Origin: Dugong dugon
Lineage: Eukaryota > Chordata > Mammalia > Sirenia > Dugongidae
Assembly: GCA_030035585.1 (NCBI GenBank)
Contig: CM057463.1
Location: 139,408,736 to 139,472,735 of the forward strand
Length of the DNA: 64,000 nucleotides
Direction of reading: 5' to 3'
The notes under the pieces were generated by a model, which saw only the letters and a program-made list of their open reading frames with translations, was not told the origin of the DNA and did no database searches. Of the stretch, positions 1 through 12,356 are shown piece after piece. The position numbers were made by a program, and so were the translations under genes. Every line of letters begins with the position of its first letter. The stretch's first letter is position 1.

Positions 1-334
1 GAAGCGTCTTTGTGAAAGCCAAAAAGAGAGACAATTAAAGTTATTAGTCAAAAGGATCTTTTGTACGTAGTTAAAATGAAAAGTTAGAATCATGAAAATG
101 GATTTGCTGGAATTATATCATCAAATGTAAGTAAAAAGAAGAACAAAACAATACATTGAATGGAAGTTTTTGTTTTTTAATTTCATGAGATTATTAAAAA
201 GAGCCACTCCAAATTGCAACAAATCAGAAGTAGTTTAGTCCTCAGTCAACAATTTTTTTTTTGATATCTATCACATGCTGATCAAAGTACTAAGCCTAAT
301 ACTTGCATAAAATAATTTTACACCAAGGAAGAAA

Positions 335-455
335 GGCCTAGAGATCTGCTTCTGTAAGATTATAGCCAAGAAAACCCTACGGAGTGCAATTCTACTCTGA
401 AGCATGAGTCGTCATGAGTCGGAATCAACTCGATGACAACGGAGTTGGTTTGATT
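335..455 (+). repeat. AfroSINE, 3' half
   Basis: The stretch carries the body typical of the afrotherian tRNA-derived SINE: an 'attctactctg' block followed by 'catgagtcggaatcaactcgatg' in diverged form. The tRNA-like head is missing, so this is a 5'-truncated copy. These SINEs share their 3' end with the RTE LINE found elsewhere in the window, which presumably supplied their reverse transcriptase. Confidence 0.8.
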
Positions 456-2639
456 TTTTATATGGAAAAATACAAATTTATGTTTGAGTATTTTACATTT
501 ATATATCAGGCAGCAGGATTTAAGCTTCATCCTCTTCAAAATAAGTAATTTTATTTGTAATTCAGTTGATATTGAATAATCATTAAGTGTTTATATAATT
601 ACTTATAAATGATAATTACAGAATCTGATTCCTAAAACCATAGTTTGAACAATATTTCAGGTAAATAATGTTTGGAGTCAACAGTTGCATGATTATTCTT
701 ACTAAAGCATTCTTTACAAGAAACCAAATCTCCATTTTTATTTTATTTTTAAAATCTCCATTTTAATAACTGTCATCATAGCCAGGTATGTAGTTAAGAT
801 GAGCAAGACTTGATCTATTTTATCTGTTTGCCCCAACATGCATCACTAAGTAAGGCTCACTCTCCAATGCCTGAAAACCAGCAGACCCACAAGGGTGTGC
901 AATTCACACTCTAACTCGACACCCAGTAATCCCAGGACTTCCCACATGTGCACATTTCATTCCAGTTGCACCTGTTTGTGGCATCCTTGGATTAGCCTCT
1001 CATTGCCTGCTCTGCTCCAGGCTGCTGTTGTTATTCATCATTACTTTCTCCAGCTATGACTCTTGATGCTTCCTAAGAACAATGGCTTGGACCCTCCATT
1101 TCCTATCTGATTTTTGGCAATTTCTTGTAGAATTCCTAACCTAGCTTTAACACGTCAGGCTCTAGCCCTCAGCCTTGTTGTTTCTGCCCAGTGCCCTGGT
1201 TGACCCTAGTCAAGCAATAATGGAGTTACATATTTAAAAGGGTGAACTAAATGAGATTGATATCAGTCACGGTACATGCATTTTTGTCTTTAAATGAGAA
1301 ACCACTTTTCTGATATATTTATCCAAAACCTGTATTTATTTCTTCTAGTAAAAGCCTCTATTTTCTTATCAGCAACATGCTAATAAATGTTACCTCAGAT
1401 ATACATTTAGCTTTTTCTATATTTAGACAAATTCAAAAGAATTTATTAATGTTTTTAGCTACTTGCGATTCAATGATGAACAATAATGTTTTTGAAAGCA
1501 CTTTAAATGTTGTAAAGTGTTCTACAAGTGCAAGGTTATATTACTATTAAGCACTTCTGGTAGTTTCAAGATAAGCCAACATCTTAGCTTATCACTAAAT
1601 GTATAGTGAACAGAAATTTCTGCAGGAAGAAGTTTTTTTCACTTTGTGAAGTTTCATATACTAATATCTCATTTAGGAAAACATTTTATCAATGATATAC
1701 GAAGAATAGAATCAAAATGAATTCTAAGAATGAAAACTACTTTTAAATATACTTATCATGGTGAGACACCAAGTTTAGGCAGCCATCTAAAGCAGTCATA
1801 TGACAATTATGTTGAAGAATAACAAGTAATTTACTTAGCTAAAGGAACTTGAAATTTTCTACACTTTAAAAGATAGGAAAGTTGGGGAAATGTGGGTTTG
1901 TGTGTGATTCACATTATTCTACTGGGAGAAATTTGAATGCTCTTCAAAATATGGGCTAGCTGAGCTCACTGAACATTGTGAATATTATATAACTTACTGA
2001 CTTGCTTAGGATATAAGGACCCTGTCACTGTCTATGATATTTAATTTATAGCCCATGTGGAAACATACTCAATAAATTTAGTTTCACTTTTGAATAGTAT
2101 GCCCTTGCTGGGGGAAAAAAGTGTCCATAACTATGTATTTTTCTAAACATAAGAGGATGAACACGCTTAAATCAAAGTCACATCAGAAAAACTGACCCAA
2201 AATAATTTTCTGGAGGGAAGTTAATGTATACTCAGAACTCATGGAAGTTTAGCTCTGGCTGAAGACTTTGTAAATAAATTTTGTACAGCATAGTGGACTG
2301 GAGGTTAGAGGCTATTCAGTATAATTAAGCAAAAACAGAGCTTATATTTGACATACTATATTACAGAAGCCATTCCCCCAAGGTTTTCAAGTAATGGAAT
2401 TCATAATACAAAGCCAAATATGTCCTTGAAATTCTCATGGGTAGATAAAAATCCTCATTTATTATATCATATTTTAAAACATGAATATTGGGACCGTGAG
2501 CTACAGAGCATTTCAGACATCATTAGGATGCTTGCTCTGGGGTATGCTTGCAATTTTAACTTCCAAATTTGGGATATGATTGAGCTTCATTAAAGAAAAA
2601 AAACCAAACTGTTAACTACATTTCAAGCAGAGTATTAGG
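456..2639. other. No recognised feature
   Basis: AT-rich sequence with no convincing gene, tRNA or repeat match. The part around 850-1220 is more GC-rich and could be an old LTR or a conserved block, but I cannot assign it. The 81-codon frame at 2348-2593 resembles no protein I know and lies in AT-rich sequence. Confidence 0.5.
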
Positions 2640-2745
2640 TTTTTCATTTATGTGTCTTGATTTCTTGTAACAACCAACAAAGTAGACATTTTACCCTCAA
2701 GTTACAGATGAGGACTCTGAGATTTAAGGTGTAGGAACTAACTTT
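2640..2745 (-). repeat. MIR-like SINE fragment
   Basis: The run 'acagatgaggactctgagatttaaggt' resembles the 'acagatgaggaaactgagg' core of the ancient mammalian MIR, read here on the reverse strand. It is short and diverged. Confidence 0.45.
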
Positions 2746-3597
2746 TTGGGATGTTCTTAAATTCATTCACCTATTTAGTTATCTTAAAGAAGGAAATAAA
2801 CTCATGCTTCATTTATTGAGAGAGATTTGTTTATCTATTACAGATAAAAAAGGAAATGATGCAATTCCCACATCTGTGGAAACTCCAGGGATGATTGAGT
2901 ATGTGGTGGATCATCAAACATTGTACTCCTTCTCAAGAATGGGATGATGAAGCAGGGGTTTAGAACCTGGAGAACAGAAGAGGATCAGGGAAAGAGTATA
3001 ACATGAACATATGCATTTGGGGGAAGGTGCTATATATGTTTCACATCTTCATTTTGAATTTCAAGGGGCTTAAGGACACAGTTTTCCTTCTATAGTCTGT
3101 ATTCTTTGTCCTTCTCCTTTTCCCAGTAGCTATTCAACACCCAGAGGATGTGAAATAATTCTAGGACCCAGAGGAAATACTACAAATTTATCACTTTCCA
3201 GTGATGTGACCCCAAAATTCCTGTGAAAGAAAACCCTGAAGGCCCCTTAAATTCCATTTAGTTCAATTAAATTAAAAAGTATTAATTTTTTCAGAAGACC
3301 ATCTGTTATACCTCTATCTCTGATTGTTCCTCTCTCCATTCTTTGATCAATTTGAAAAACATGCCCCATCACTTCTACCTTTGGAACAGCTCCCTCCCTA
3401 TTAAAAAACACAACAAAACAAAACAAAACAAACTAGCAAAGGTGTGTTGAGCGGTGCTTGTAGTAATTATCTTTTTTCAATTTGTTTTAAGGTTTGACTT
3501 ATTTGAGGCTCTGACTCAGATTGAACAATCCATCAGCAACCCATGAGCCTGCAGAGAAAGGCTGATGGAAGCTGGGGCTGGTTAACTGCACTATGAA
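2746..3597. other. No recognised feature; one (AACAA)n stretch
   Basis: Unassigned intergenic sequence. An A-rich pentamer repeat of the form acaaaacaaa lies at about 3408-3433. No gene or clear transposable element was seen. Confidence 0.5.
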
Positions 3598-4125
3598 ATT
3601 GTTGTTAGGTGCCGTCGAGTCGGTTCTGACTCATAGTGACCCTATGTACAACAGAAGGAAACACTGTCCGGTCCTATGCCATCCTCACAATCATTGTTAT
3701 GCTTGAGCCCATTGCTGAAGCCACTGTGTCAATCCATCTCACTGAGGGTCTTCCTCTTTTTTGCTGATCCTCTACTTTACCAAGCATGATGTCCTTCTCC
3801 AGGGACTGGTCCCTCCTGCTAACATATCCAAAGTATGTGAGATGAACTCTTGCCATACTTGCCTCTAAGGAACATTCTGGCTGTACTTCTTCCAAGACAG
3901 ATTTGTTCATTTTTCTGGCCATCCACGGTGTATTCAATATTCTTTGCCAACACCATAATTCAAAGGCATCAATTCTTCAGTCTTCCTTATTCATTGTCCA
4001 GCTTTCGCATGTATAAGAGGCTATTGAAAATACCATGTCTTGGGTCAGGCACACCTTAGTCCTTAAGGGTGATTTTGTCACCATTGACATGGCCTCAGAT
4101 GGATCAGATCAGTGTCCATCTGGTT
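3598..4125 (-). repeat. RTE (BovB-clade) LINE, 5'-truncated 3' end
   Basis: On the reverse strand this is the 3' portion of the afrotherian RTE LINE. The reverse-strand frame at 3674-3937 encodes the C-terminal tail of its polyprotein, with a 'LTYFGYVSRRDQSLEKDIMLG' type segment and 'GRPSVRWID', both seen at the end of RTE reverse transcriptases. The element ends in the shared block starting 'gttgttaggtgccgtcgag' near 3600. It is inactive and 5'-truncated, as most LINE insertions are. Confidence 0.8.
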
Positions 4126-4994
4126 CAGTATTTTATTACCAATAGAAAATCTAAAGAACATGGCATACTCTAGTTTCTCTCAATAACATATACTCACAGG
4201 CGTTTGGAGCTAGAATGGACTTTATTCTCTCCATTTAACCCAATGCCCTTAATTGCCTTAGTGGAAAAAAAAAAAAAAGGAATAAGAAAAAAAAGAAATA
4301 ATTTCTGACATATGCCAAGTAAAGTATGAGGCTTCTTATGTAACTATTCTCTTCATGGATATTTATATTCTCTCAGATTCTTACAATAACCATTATCCCC
4401 AATTTATAGAAGATCCTGAAATTCAGAGGATTTTAAGAAGATTTTAAGATTTTTTTAAGATTGGGGAAGAAGTCATTAAAAAGATTACTCTGACTGCATA
4501 GAAAGTGTTTGCAGAGTATGTAAGTGAATGTGAGGAAATGTGTTATGGCTTATTGCACTAATCTCAGCAAGTCATGATGTCAGCCTGGACTAGAGACAAT
4601 GGGGATGGAAAGAAGGAAATGATAGAGTCAAGCAAAACGTAGGATACAGAACCAATGGGACTTGGTGATAGATTTGTTGTGGAAGGTGAGGAAGGGAGAA
4701 GGAAGAGACAAATTTGCAATGGGTTTTTGGCTTGAAAACTGGGTTGGATGGTGAAACCACTTGCAAAGATGAAAAACTCTGACAAGAAGAGTTGGGAAGA
4801 GGAAGTGAGGTCAGGAGTGGAGAACAGGTGTAAGGAGCAAGGGAATCTCAGGGAACTTTTTCAAATAATTTTTAGGATTAGAAATCTGATGAGTTCATGC
4901 CCTGAATGCTTTCTCAACCCTTTTCCCTCTCCTTATCCAAGTGGCAATCCAAACGGTACTTGGACCTTGTGTTATGGTTTTTCTGGGTAGCTAT
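4126..4994. other. No recognised feature
   Basis: Intergenic sequence with an A-rich tract near 4265-4300. The short frames at 4564-4785 (minus) and 4748-4990 (plus) overlap antisense to each other and resemble no known protein. Confidence 0.5.
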
Positions 4995-5205
4995 AGAGGA
5001 GTCCTGGGTGGTGCAAACAGTAAAGCATTCAGCGTCTAACCAAAAGGTGGGCGGTTCGAGTCTACCCAGAGGTGCCTTGGAAGAAAGACCTGATGATCTA
5101 CTTCAGAAAAATAAGCCATTGAAAACCCCATGGAACACAGTTCTACTCTGACACACATAGGATCACTATGAGTCAGGATAGATGCCACAGCTACTGGTTA
5201 TAGAG
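4995..5205 (+). repeat. AfroSINE, near full length
   Basis: Begins with a tRNA-like head: box A 'tggtgcaaacagtaaagc' and box B 'ggttcgagtctacc'. The AfroSINE body follows ('gttctactctgac', 'actatgagtcagga'). Pol III-type internal promoter boxes are recognisable but diverged. Confidence 0.85.
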
Positions 5206-6026
5206 GTTTAAATTTAGCAACTCTTTTGATCTAGGACCTTGTGGTTTCCTTGGATTTAGCTAGACTTTAGATAACTTGGGAGAAAGAGTATTGTCTTAGA
5301 AGTATTACTAGTGTAATAAGAATCTCATCTGAACCTAAAGTGAAATTTGGAATTTTGATATCTGTTGACAAAAGGGACAGTTAAAAGCTCAAAGAAGACT
5401 GCTTGAGTGAAGTAATTTACATAGTACAAAAGTGTCTTCAAAGAGTAGGATGTCTGAGAACAGAGATGGAAAGGGATATGAGCAGACAGAAGACTACTCT
5501 TTTATAGATGGGTCCCATGGACTTGGTTTGGATCCCGATGGAGAGGGGGGCTGCCAGAAGAATCTGAGGGATCTGCCTTCAGTGGTGACCCTGCTAGACA
5601 CAGAGGTGGAATGAATGCCACGTGGCTTAGAAGCACAGGTGATGAGGCAGAGTACCAATTAGGGAAAACACCTGGTCTCCCCATTTCTAGGCAGAACATA
5701 TCCTGATTCTGAAATGATGAAGCTGTTTGGGCTTTAGGATTTGCATTTTGGGAGAACCAGGGTAGGAGCTGGCACTCTGGGCGGGCAGCCAGAGTTAAGC
5801 ACCACTCTCAAGTGACTTAGCTAGCCAGGACCTCAAAAAGGGATGCCAGGCAGAAAAATCTGGAGGGAGTGCTCTCCAACCCAGCACTGTGCTTTCGGGG
5901 ACCACAGAAATTGGTGGAGACTCTGCAATTACACATGGAGAAGTGTGAGATTTGAGCTATTGCTGTTTTGTGGTTTTGTTTGTAAGCACAAGGTGGTGAG
6001 GCCTGGGGGAAATGTGGTTTACACTA
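5206..6026. other. No recognised feature
   Basis: Intergenic. Several short frames occur (5432-5614, 5502-5699 reverse, 5843-6046), but they are not supported by length, homology or splice context. Confidence 0.5.
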
Positions 6027-6195
6027 GGAAAGTAGTTCTTAAGTAGGAATGTGCTTTAGAACACTGGTGGAACTTTTTAAAGAGGACCCATGCCGATGTC
6101 CCATTCCCAGAGATTCTGTTTTAGAAAGCCTGGAGTGGGGGGTGGGGGGAACATCTGTGTTATGAAAACCTCCATGAGCTATTCTGATGCTTATG
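6027..6195 (+). repeat. MER5-like non-autonomous hAT transposon
   Basis: The order of blocks matches MER5-type hAT-Charlie elements: 'agtagttcttaag', then 'cccattcccagagattctg', then 'atgagctattctgatgc'. The copy is diverged. The ends are approximate because the terminal inverted repeats are eroded. Confidence 0.65.
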
Positions 6196-7474
6196 CCAGG
6201 TTAAGGGCCAATGACTTAAAATTGTCAGCATTGCTGAACCAGAGGTGGAAATGGCTGGCAAAAGAGAGAAGTTTAGATTCTGGGGAGGTATTCCCCTCAA
6301 AAAATACCTCAAAAATGTTGACTTTATTTTATATCCTCATTCCTTCTCCCCAGCTATCCACATTCCCACTAAAACAGCTTCCTTTCCCTAATATTAGCTT
6401 TCTTAATTCTTCACTGAAGGCTTGCTTTTTTGGAGAATTACTGGGAGATCCGCCAGCTTAAAACCCTTAGATTCTTCATTCTTGGATTCAGACAAAAAGA
6501 AAAATTAAGAATGTAAACATCCATTTTTCTTCTCTAGAAGAAAACAGCTTATAACCTTATTTTGTTTGACCAGCTCGAAGTTAAACAATTGTGTGAATAT
6601 TTTTCTTGAAACATCCTCTCTTCACTACTGTTTCCACAGCTCGTTCTATTGTGGGTTTTTTTTTTTTTTTTGCTTAAAAATTATCAATGGAATTTAGACA
6701 TCAAAGTATCCTCAGCTTCATTTCTCCATTCTGACTCCACAGGGTATAGCAATAACCCTCAGGAGTTGGTAAGCCGCAAAAACGATCCTTCACGATACAT
6801 ACCATCATTTCTGTGTAAGCTAGGAGAGAAAATGTTTCTGTTGTAGAAACTATAGTATAAAAGTAATCTAGGTCAGGGACCTAACTCCTAGTTAATGATT
6901 CCCTTATTCCCCTACATTATTTACCATAATATTCTCGCCTTCTTAATTTAGAACTAGAATAAAACAATTGCGTAGCAAATTGTTTTTCAGTGCTAACATT
7001 TCAAATGTCCATTCCATTAACTGAGAAAAATGGAAGCCAAGTTGCATTAAGAATTAGGCATATTTCCCTTACTTACTTTTTAAATCTTAAAGAAGAGAGA
7101 ATGAAAAAGACCAGATTCAGCAAATTTTCCATATTATCTCTCTGAGGAAGGAGACTGAGTTTCTGAATTTCTAAAGAGAGAAGTGACATGTTAAGTGCTA
7201 GGAAAAAAGGAGTCTTCGGTCTTGGGAACGTTATAACCGCTGGTCAGCTAAGTGCCCCATGGAAGATGGAGCCTGTCAGCTGCTGGGAAAATCAACATAA
7301 CTGCTCAATAGGAGGGAGAAACATCCTAATCAAATATGGTACAACCATCCTGGGAGTTTTTAGTATCATGAGAAAAGGAAGTGCTGGCTCTTTCAACTGA
7401 GAAACTGTAGAATGTCTCACCCATCTTTTTTTTTTTTCTTTTTTTTTAATGCTTCCTCTTTTTTTTTTTTTACA
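6196..7474. other. No recognised feature; T-rich tracts
   Basis: Unassigned sequence with poly-T runs at about 6657-6672 and 7425-7472. The second run abuts the following SINE. No gene-like frame longer than about 70 codons stands out. Confidence 0.5.
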
Positions 7475-7665
7475 GGAGCGCTGGTTGCTCAGTGGTTAAA
7501 GCAATCGACTGCTAGCTGAAAGTTTGGCATTTTGAAACCACCAGTGGCTCTGAGGGAGAAAGATGTAGCAGTCTGGTTCCTCAGAGATTTAAAGCCTTGG
7601 AAACCCTATGGGGTTACTATGAGTCAGAATCAGTTGGACTGCAGTGGGTTTTGGTTTCTTTCTTT
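7475..7665 (+). repeat. AfroSINE
   Basis: Head 'gcgctggttgctcagtggttaaagc' with box A, then 'gctagctgaaag', a degraded box B at 'ttttgaaaccacc', and the body 'ggaaaccctatggggttactatgagtcagaatc'. Confidence 0.85.
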
Positions 7666-8995
7666 TTTATTAGCTTTGTGATAAAATTTTAACTTAAAAG
7701 TTGATGCTAAAGATCAAAACTGTGTAATAATCATCTGACTATTAACATTGGTAGATATCACTCATGCTTTTAAAAAAAATTAAAATATATATATCTAAAT
7801 TAGAATGCAATGTTTATTGCATACAAGATGAAACAGAAATAGGAACTTTTTATTACTTATTTTTTATTCCTTAACTTATTCAGTTGGTTTGGATTTACTA
7901 TTCATAAGGTGAAAAGAAATTAGTATTTTTTTTTTTTTTCACTGAAAAACTTGTCTATTTGCCTCTTTGTCTCTTGTTAAGTGATTTTGTCAATTGATTG
8001 CCCTCTCCAAGCTTCAGTATTTTATCTGGAAATTAGGAAAAATGTTAGTACCTACTGATTATTATTATCAACTGGATTTTCAGAATTAAAACTAAAAATT
8101 CACTCAGATATATTCCCTGGGACTTTTGAGACACAGTCCTAAATTGCATTATAAAAACTAAAACTGTATATGATTAAATCAATATTCCTGTTTCAATGGG
8201 CTCACTTCACAGGAGTGACAAAATGCAATTTGCTAAGAGTTTTATGAATCAATACTAGGGCTAGACATACTCTTTCTACCCTGAAATCTCTAGTACTTTC
8301 ATATCACCTAGAGTATGTAGTGAGGTCAATGAATATGGCCTTTAAAAAAAAAAGTAAATAAAAGACAGAAAAAAGTCCTTCTATTTCTTGATGCTTAGTA
8401 ACAAAAAATTCAAAACCCATTTATATTTTTTCAGCGGAGGAGCCACGTGGTTTGACATACAAACTAACATATGAACGCTGGTAACACCAAAGAGAAGTCT
8501 GGGACCATCTTTTAGTGCCTTCCCCTTTCCTCCCTACAAAGTCTAAAAATACTTTCCCCACATAGACAAGTGTCATTTTTCCAATCACATGAAGATCATC
8601 TTTTGAAAAAGTTCCTATTTTCATTGATCTGTGACCTATAATCTAAACTTAAGTAAGTCCTCTAACGTCTTCAACTTCCTGCTGCCCCTAAATCCTCCCA
8701 TGTAAACATGCCAACATGTGACCATGCAGATCCCAGAAATTCCATGAGTGAATATGGAAACATAAATTTGTTTGCACAGATGTGCTCATTGTCCTAGAAG
8801 AAAGCAAAAAGAACAGTGCCAGTATTCCATGAAAGCCCAAACTGTCATGCAAGTAAGGCCTTTATTAAAGAAAAAGGGCCAAAGATCATTTTCTGGAAGA
8901 CAGAAAGACTCAAATTAAATAGCTATGCATCACATGCTTTGTGGATGATTGAGATGAAGTCATATCATTCAAAATAAACTGTTATTCTATCATTC
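7666..8995. other. No recognised feature; possible MIR at about 7975-8100
   Basis: Mostly AT-rich unassigned sequence. The part 'caagcttcagtattttatctggaaattaggaaaaatgttagtacctac' resembles the forward MIR core (cctcagtttcctcatctgtaaaatg) only weakly. Confidence 0.4.
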
Positions 8996-9436
8996 TTTTT
9001 TTTTTTGGTTTTAACGAAGAGAAGTTCATTTCCTTACAGTAAAGTAGGCTAAAAGTCCAAATTCAGGGTGTCAGCTCCAGGGGAAGGCCTTCTCTCTCTC
9101 GGCCTTCTCATCTGTGTTCCCCTGGACTAGGAGCTTCTCTGCACAGGGACCCTGGTCCAAAGGACACGCTCTGCTCCTGGCACTGCTTTCTTGATGGTGT
9201 GAGGTCCCCCGTCTCACTGCTCACTTCTGTCTTTTATATCTCAAGAGATTGCCCCAGGACACAATCCGGTCTTGTAGATCAGGTCCTGCCTTACTAACAC
9301 AACTGCCACCCATCCTCCCTCATTAACATCATAGAGGCAGGTTTACAACATACAGGAAAATCACACAGTACAAGGAATCATGGCCTAACCAAACTGATAC
9401 ACACATTTTTGGGGGGACATAATTCAAACCATGACA
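8996..9436 (-). repeat. MLT1-like (MaLR) LTR with a poly(A)-like 3' end
   Basis: Read on the reverse strand, it begins 'TGTCATGGTTTGAATTATGT' and runs through the MLT1 order of blocks to 'ggacttttagcc' and a decayed AATAAA region ('gaaatgaact'). It then stops about 20 bases later in an 11-base A tract (T at 8996-9006). The usual final LTR segment, seen at 40628, is missing. So the end coincides with where an LTR transcript would be polyadenylated. Confidence 0.75.
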
Positions 9437-9477
9437 CTTAGTGAGCTTAAAACTCCCCCAAACTGGTTACCAATTCC

Positions 9478-10959
9478 TTTTTTTTTTATTTTATTGTACT
9501 TCAGGTGAAGGCTTACAGAACAAATAGTTTCTCATGAAACAGTAGTACACATGTTGTTTTATGACATTGGTTAACAACCCCACAACATATTAAGCCTCTA
9601 AATTCTCAACCTTTTTTTTTTTTTTTGTGATGAAAATACAGATAGCCAAAGATACACCATTTCAAAAATTTCTACATACACAGTTCAGTGACATTGACTA
9701 CGCTCTTCCAACTGTGCTGCTATTCTCACTTAAGATGAAGGCTTACAGAACAAAATAGTTTCTCATTTAACAGTTACTACACGTTGCCCTATGACAATGG
9801 TTAACAATCTCACAACACATCAAGAATATCCTTACTCCACCTTGTGTTCCCTATCACCAGGGGACTTCCTTGTCCCCTTCTGTCTTCTGGCCCTTGTCAC
9901 TGGACTACTGTACCTCATTAGTCTCATTTGGTTTTTTTTTTTTTTTTTTTTAACACCATTTCAAAACTTTTTACTTACACATTTAAGTGATATTGACTAT
10001 GCTCTTCCAATTGTGCTGCCATTCTCGCCCAAGATGAAGGCTTACAGGACAAAACAGCCTCCCATTTAATAGTTACTACAAATGTTGCCCTATAACAGTG
10101 GTCAACAATCTCACAACACATCGACAGTGTCCTTACTCAGTTTGTGTTCCTTATCGTCAGTTTCCTACTCCCCCTCTGCCTTCTGGCCTTTGTCACCGGA
10201 CTCCTGTACCTCGTTAGTCTCATTTAGTTTTACTGGGCTGTCCACTCCCAGGCTTAACATCGAACCTCGAAGGTAACTTCACCTCTGAGCTGAAAGGGTG
10301 TCTGGGGGCCACACTCTTGAGGTTTCTCCAGTATTCTTTAGGCCAGTAAATCTGGTCTTTTTTTTTTTTTTGGGAGTTAAAATTATGCTCTACATCCTTC
10401 TCCAGCTCTGTCCAGAACCCTCTGTTGTGATCCTGGTCAGAGCAGTCAGTGGTGGTAGCTGGGCACCATCTAGCTGTACTGGACTCAGTCCGGTGGAGGC
10501 CTTGGTAACTGTGGACAATTAGTCCTTTGGACTAATCTTTTCCTTGTATCCTGTTCTCTTCATTCTCCCTTGCTCCCGAAGGGATGAGACCAGTGGAATA
10601 TCTTAGATGGCCACTCATAGGCTTTTAAGACCCCAGACACTACTCACCAAGGTAGAATGTAGAGCATTATCTTTATAAGTAGTGTCATGCCAATTGAGCT
10701 AGATGTTCCCCGAGACCATGGTTCCCAGAGCCCTCCATCCAACAACTCAGTCCCTCGGGGGGTTTGGATGTGTCTATAGGGCCTCCATGACCTTTCCTTG
10801 TGCAGGTTGTGTTAGTTTCCCCTGTACTGTGTACTATCTCACCTCTCACCCAAGGTACCACTTATCTATTGCCTATTTAGTATTTCCCCCCCCTCCCCTC
10901 CCATCCCTGGTAACCAGCAAGGATTGTTACATTTTGCATGTGAATTTTTTCATGGGTTT
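9478..10959 (-). repeat. L1-A 3' UTR with three serial A-tract-ended units
   Basis: About 1.5 kb between the ORF2 stop and the tail, much longer than the human L1 3' UTR. In sense order one block occurs three times. Copies of 'gatgaaggcttacag' (+ strand) start near 10033, 9734 and 9504. Each unit is followed in sense by an A tract: 20 bases at 9932-9951, 15 bases at 9612-9626 and 10 bases at 9478-9487. The middle and inner units are spaced 299 bases apart. Confidence 0.85.
10886..10908 (-). other. G-rich polypurine tract of the L1 3' UTR (G-quadruplex motif)
   Basis: On the sense (minus) strand the tract reads GGGATGGGAGGGGAGGGGGG plus further G, which is four G runs separated by one or two bases. 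L1 3' UTRs are known for such polypurine tracts. The equivalent place in L1-B (about 19257-19290) is degraded. Confidence 0.8.
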
Positions 10960-12317
10960 TTACAATAGAGGTCCCATACAATATTTGTCCTTTTGTGATT
11001 GACTTATTTCACTCAGCATAATGTCCTCCAGTTTCATCCATGTTATGAGATGGTTCACAGATTCATTGTTGTTCTTTCTCGTTGCATAGTACTCCATTGT
11101 GTGTATGTACCATAGTTTGTGTATCCATTCATCTGTTGATGGACATCGAGGTTGTTTCCATCGTTTTGCTATTGTGAACAATGCTGCCATGAACATAGGT
11201 GTGCATATGTCTATTCGAGTGATGACTCTTATTTCTCTAGGATATATTCCAAGGAGTGGGATTGCTGGATCGAATGGTATGTCTATTTCTAGCTTTCTGA
11301 GGAAACACCATATCATTTTCCAAAATGGTTGTATCATTTTGCATTCCCACCAGCAGTGTATAAGAGTTCCCATCTCCCCGCAGCCCCTCCAACATTTGTT
11401 ATTTCCAGTAGTTTTGATTCGTGCCAGTAATGCCGGGGTGAGATGGTATCTCATTGTGGTTTTAATTTGCATTTCTCTAATGGCTAGTGATCGCGAGCAT
11501 TTCCTCATGTGTCTGTTGGCCATTTGAATGTCTTCTTTGGTGAAGTGTCTGTTCATTTCCTTTGCCCATTTTTTGATAGGATTGTTTGTCTTTTTGTTGT
11601 AGAGGTGTTGGATTTTCTTGTAGATTATGGAGATTAGACCTTTGTCTGACTTGTACTGTCCAAAAATTTTTTCCCAGTCTGTAGGTTCTCTTTTGACTCT
11701 TTTGGTGAAGTCTTTTGAAGAACATAGATGTTTGATTTTTAGAAGATCCCAGTTGGATTTTTTGTGTGGATGTTTATGGTTTGTATCCTGTTAATGCCAT
11801 GTATTAAGGCCTGAAGTGTTGGTCCTATTTTTTCTTCTATGAATTTTATAGTTTGAGGCTTTATATTCAGGTCTTTGATCCATTTTGAAGTAGTTTTTGT
11901 ATATGGTGTGAGGTATGGGTCCTGTTTCATTTTTCTACAAATGGATATCCAGTTTTGCCAGCACCATTTGTCTTTTCCCCATTTGATGTATTTTGGGCCC
12001 TTGTCGAAGATCAGGTGACCATAGGTGGATGGATTTACATCTGGGTTCTCAATTCTGTTCCATTGGTCAATGTCTCTGTTGTTGTACCAGTACCAGGCTG
12101 TTTTGAGTACTGTAGCTGTATAGTAGGTTCTCAAGTCAGGTAGTGTGAGTCCTCCAACTTTATTCTTCTTCAGTAGTGCTTTACTTATTCGGGGCTTCTT
12201 CTCTTTCCATATAAAGTTAATAATTAGTTTTTCCATCTCTTTGAAGAATGTTGTTGGTACTTGTATCGGGATTGCATTGTATTTGTAAATTGCTTTAGGT
12301 AGAATTGTCATTTTCAC
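10960..12317 (-). pseudogene. L1-A ORF2, thumb and C-terminal part (broken)
   Basis: Reverse-strand frames at 11739-12317 and 10960-11556 encode the region after the L1 reverse transcriptase. The first starts with an '[15 protein letters not shown]' type segment and includes '[19 protein letters not shown]'. The second carries the Cys-rich tail with '[20 protein letters not shown]', the CX3C-X7-HX4C zinc knuckle conserved at the L1 ORF2 C-terminus. Frame changes near 11740 and 11556 separate them. An upstream TGA near 12355, at a position usually coding Trp, cuts this part off from the RT segment in the same frame. Confidence 0.88.
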
Positions 12318-12356
12318 AATGTTGAGTCTGCCTATCCATGAGCATGGTATGTTTTT

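Noticed and set aside
850-1220. GC-richer block considered as an exon or LTR
   Set aside because: No open frame, splice pattern or LTR termini could be seen.
11099-11527. 142-codon plus-strand frame, and others at 13589-13975, 12550-12855 and 22391-22813
   Set aside because: They are antisense shadows of L1 ORF2. The real code is on the minus strand.
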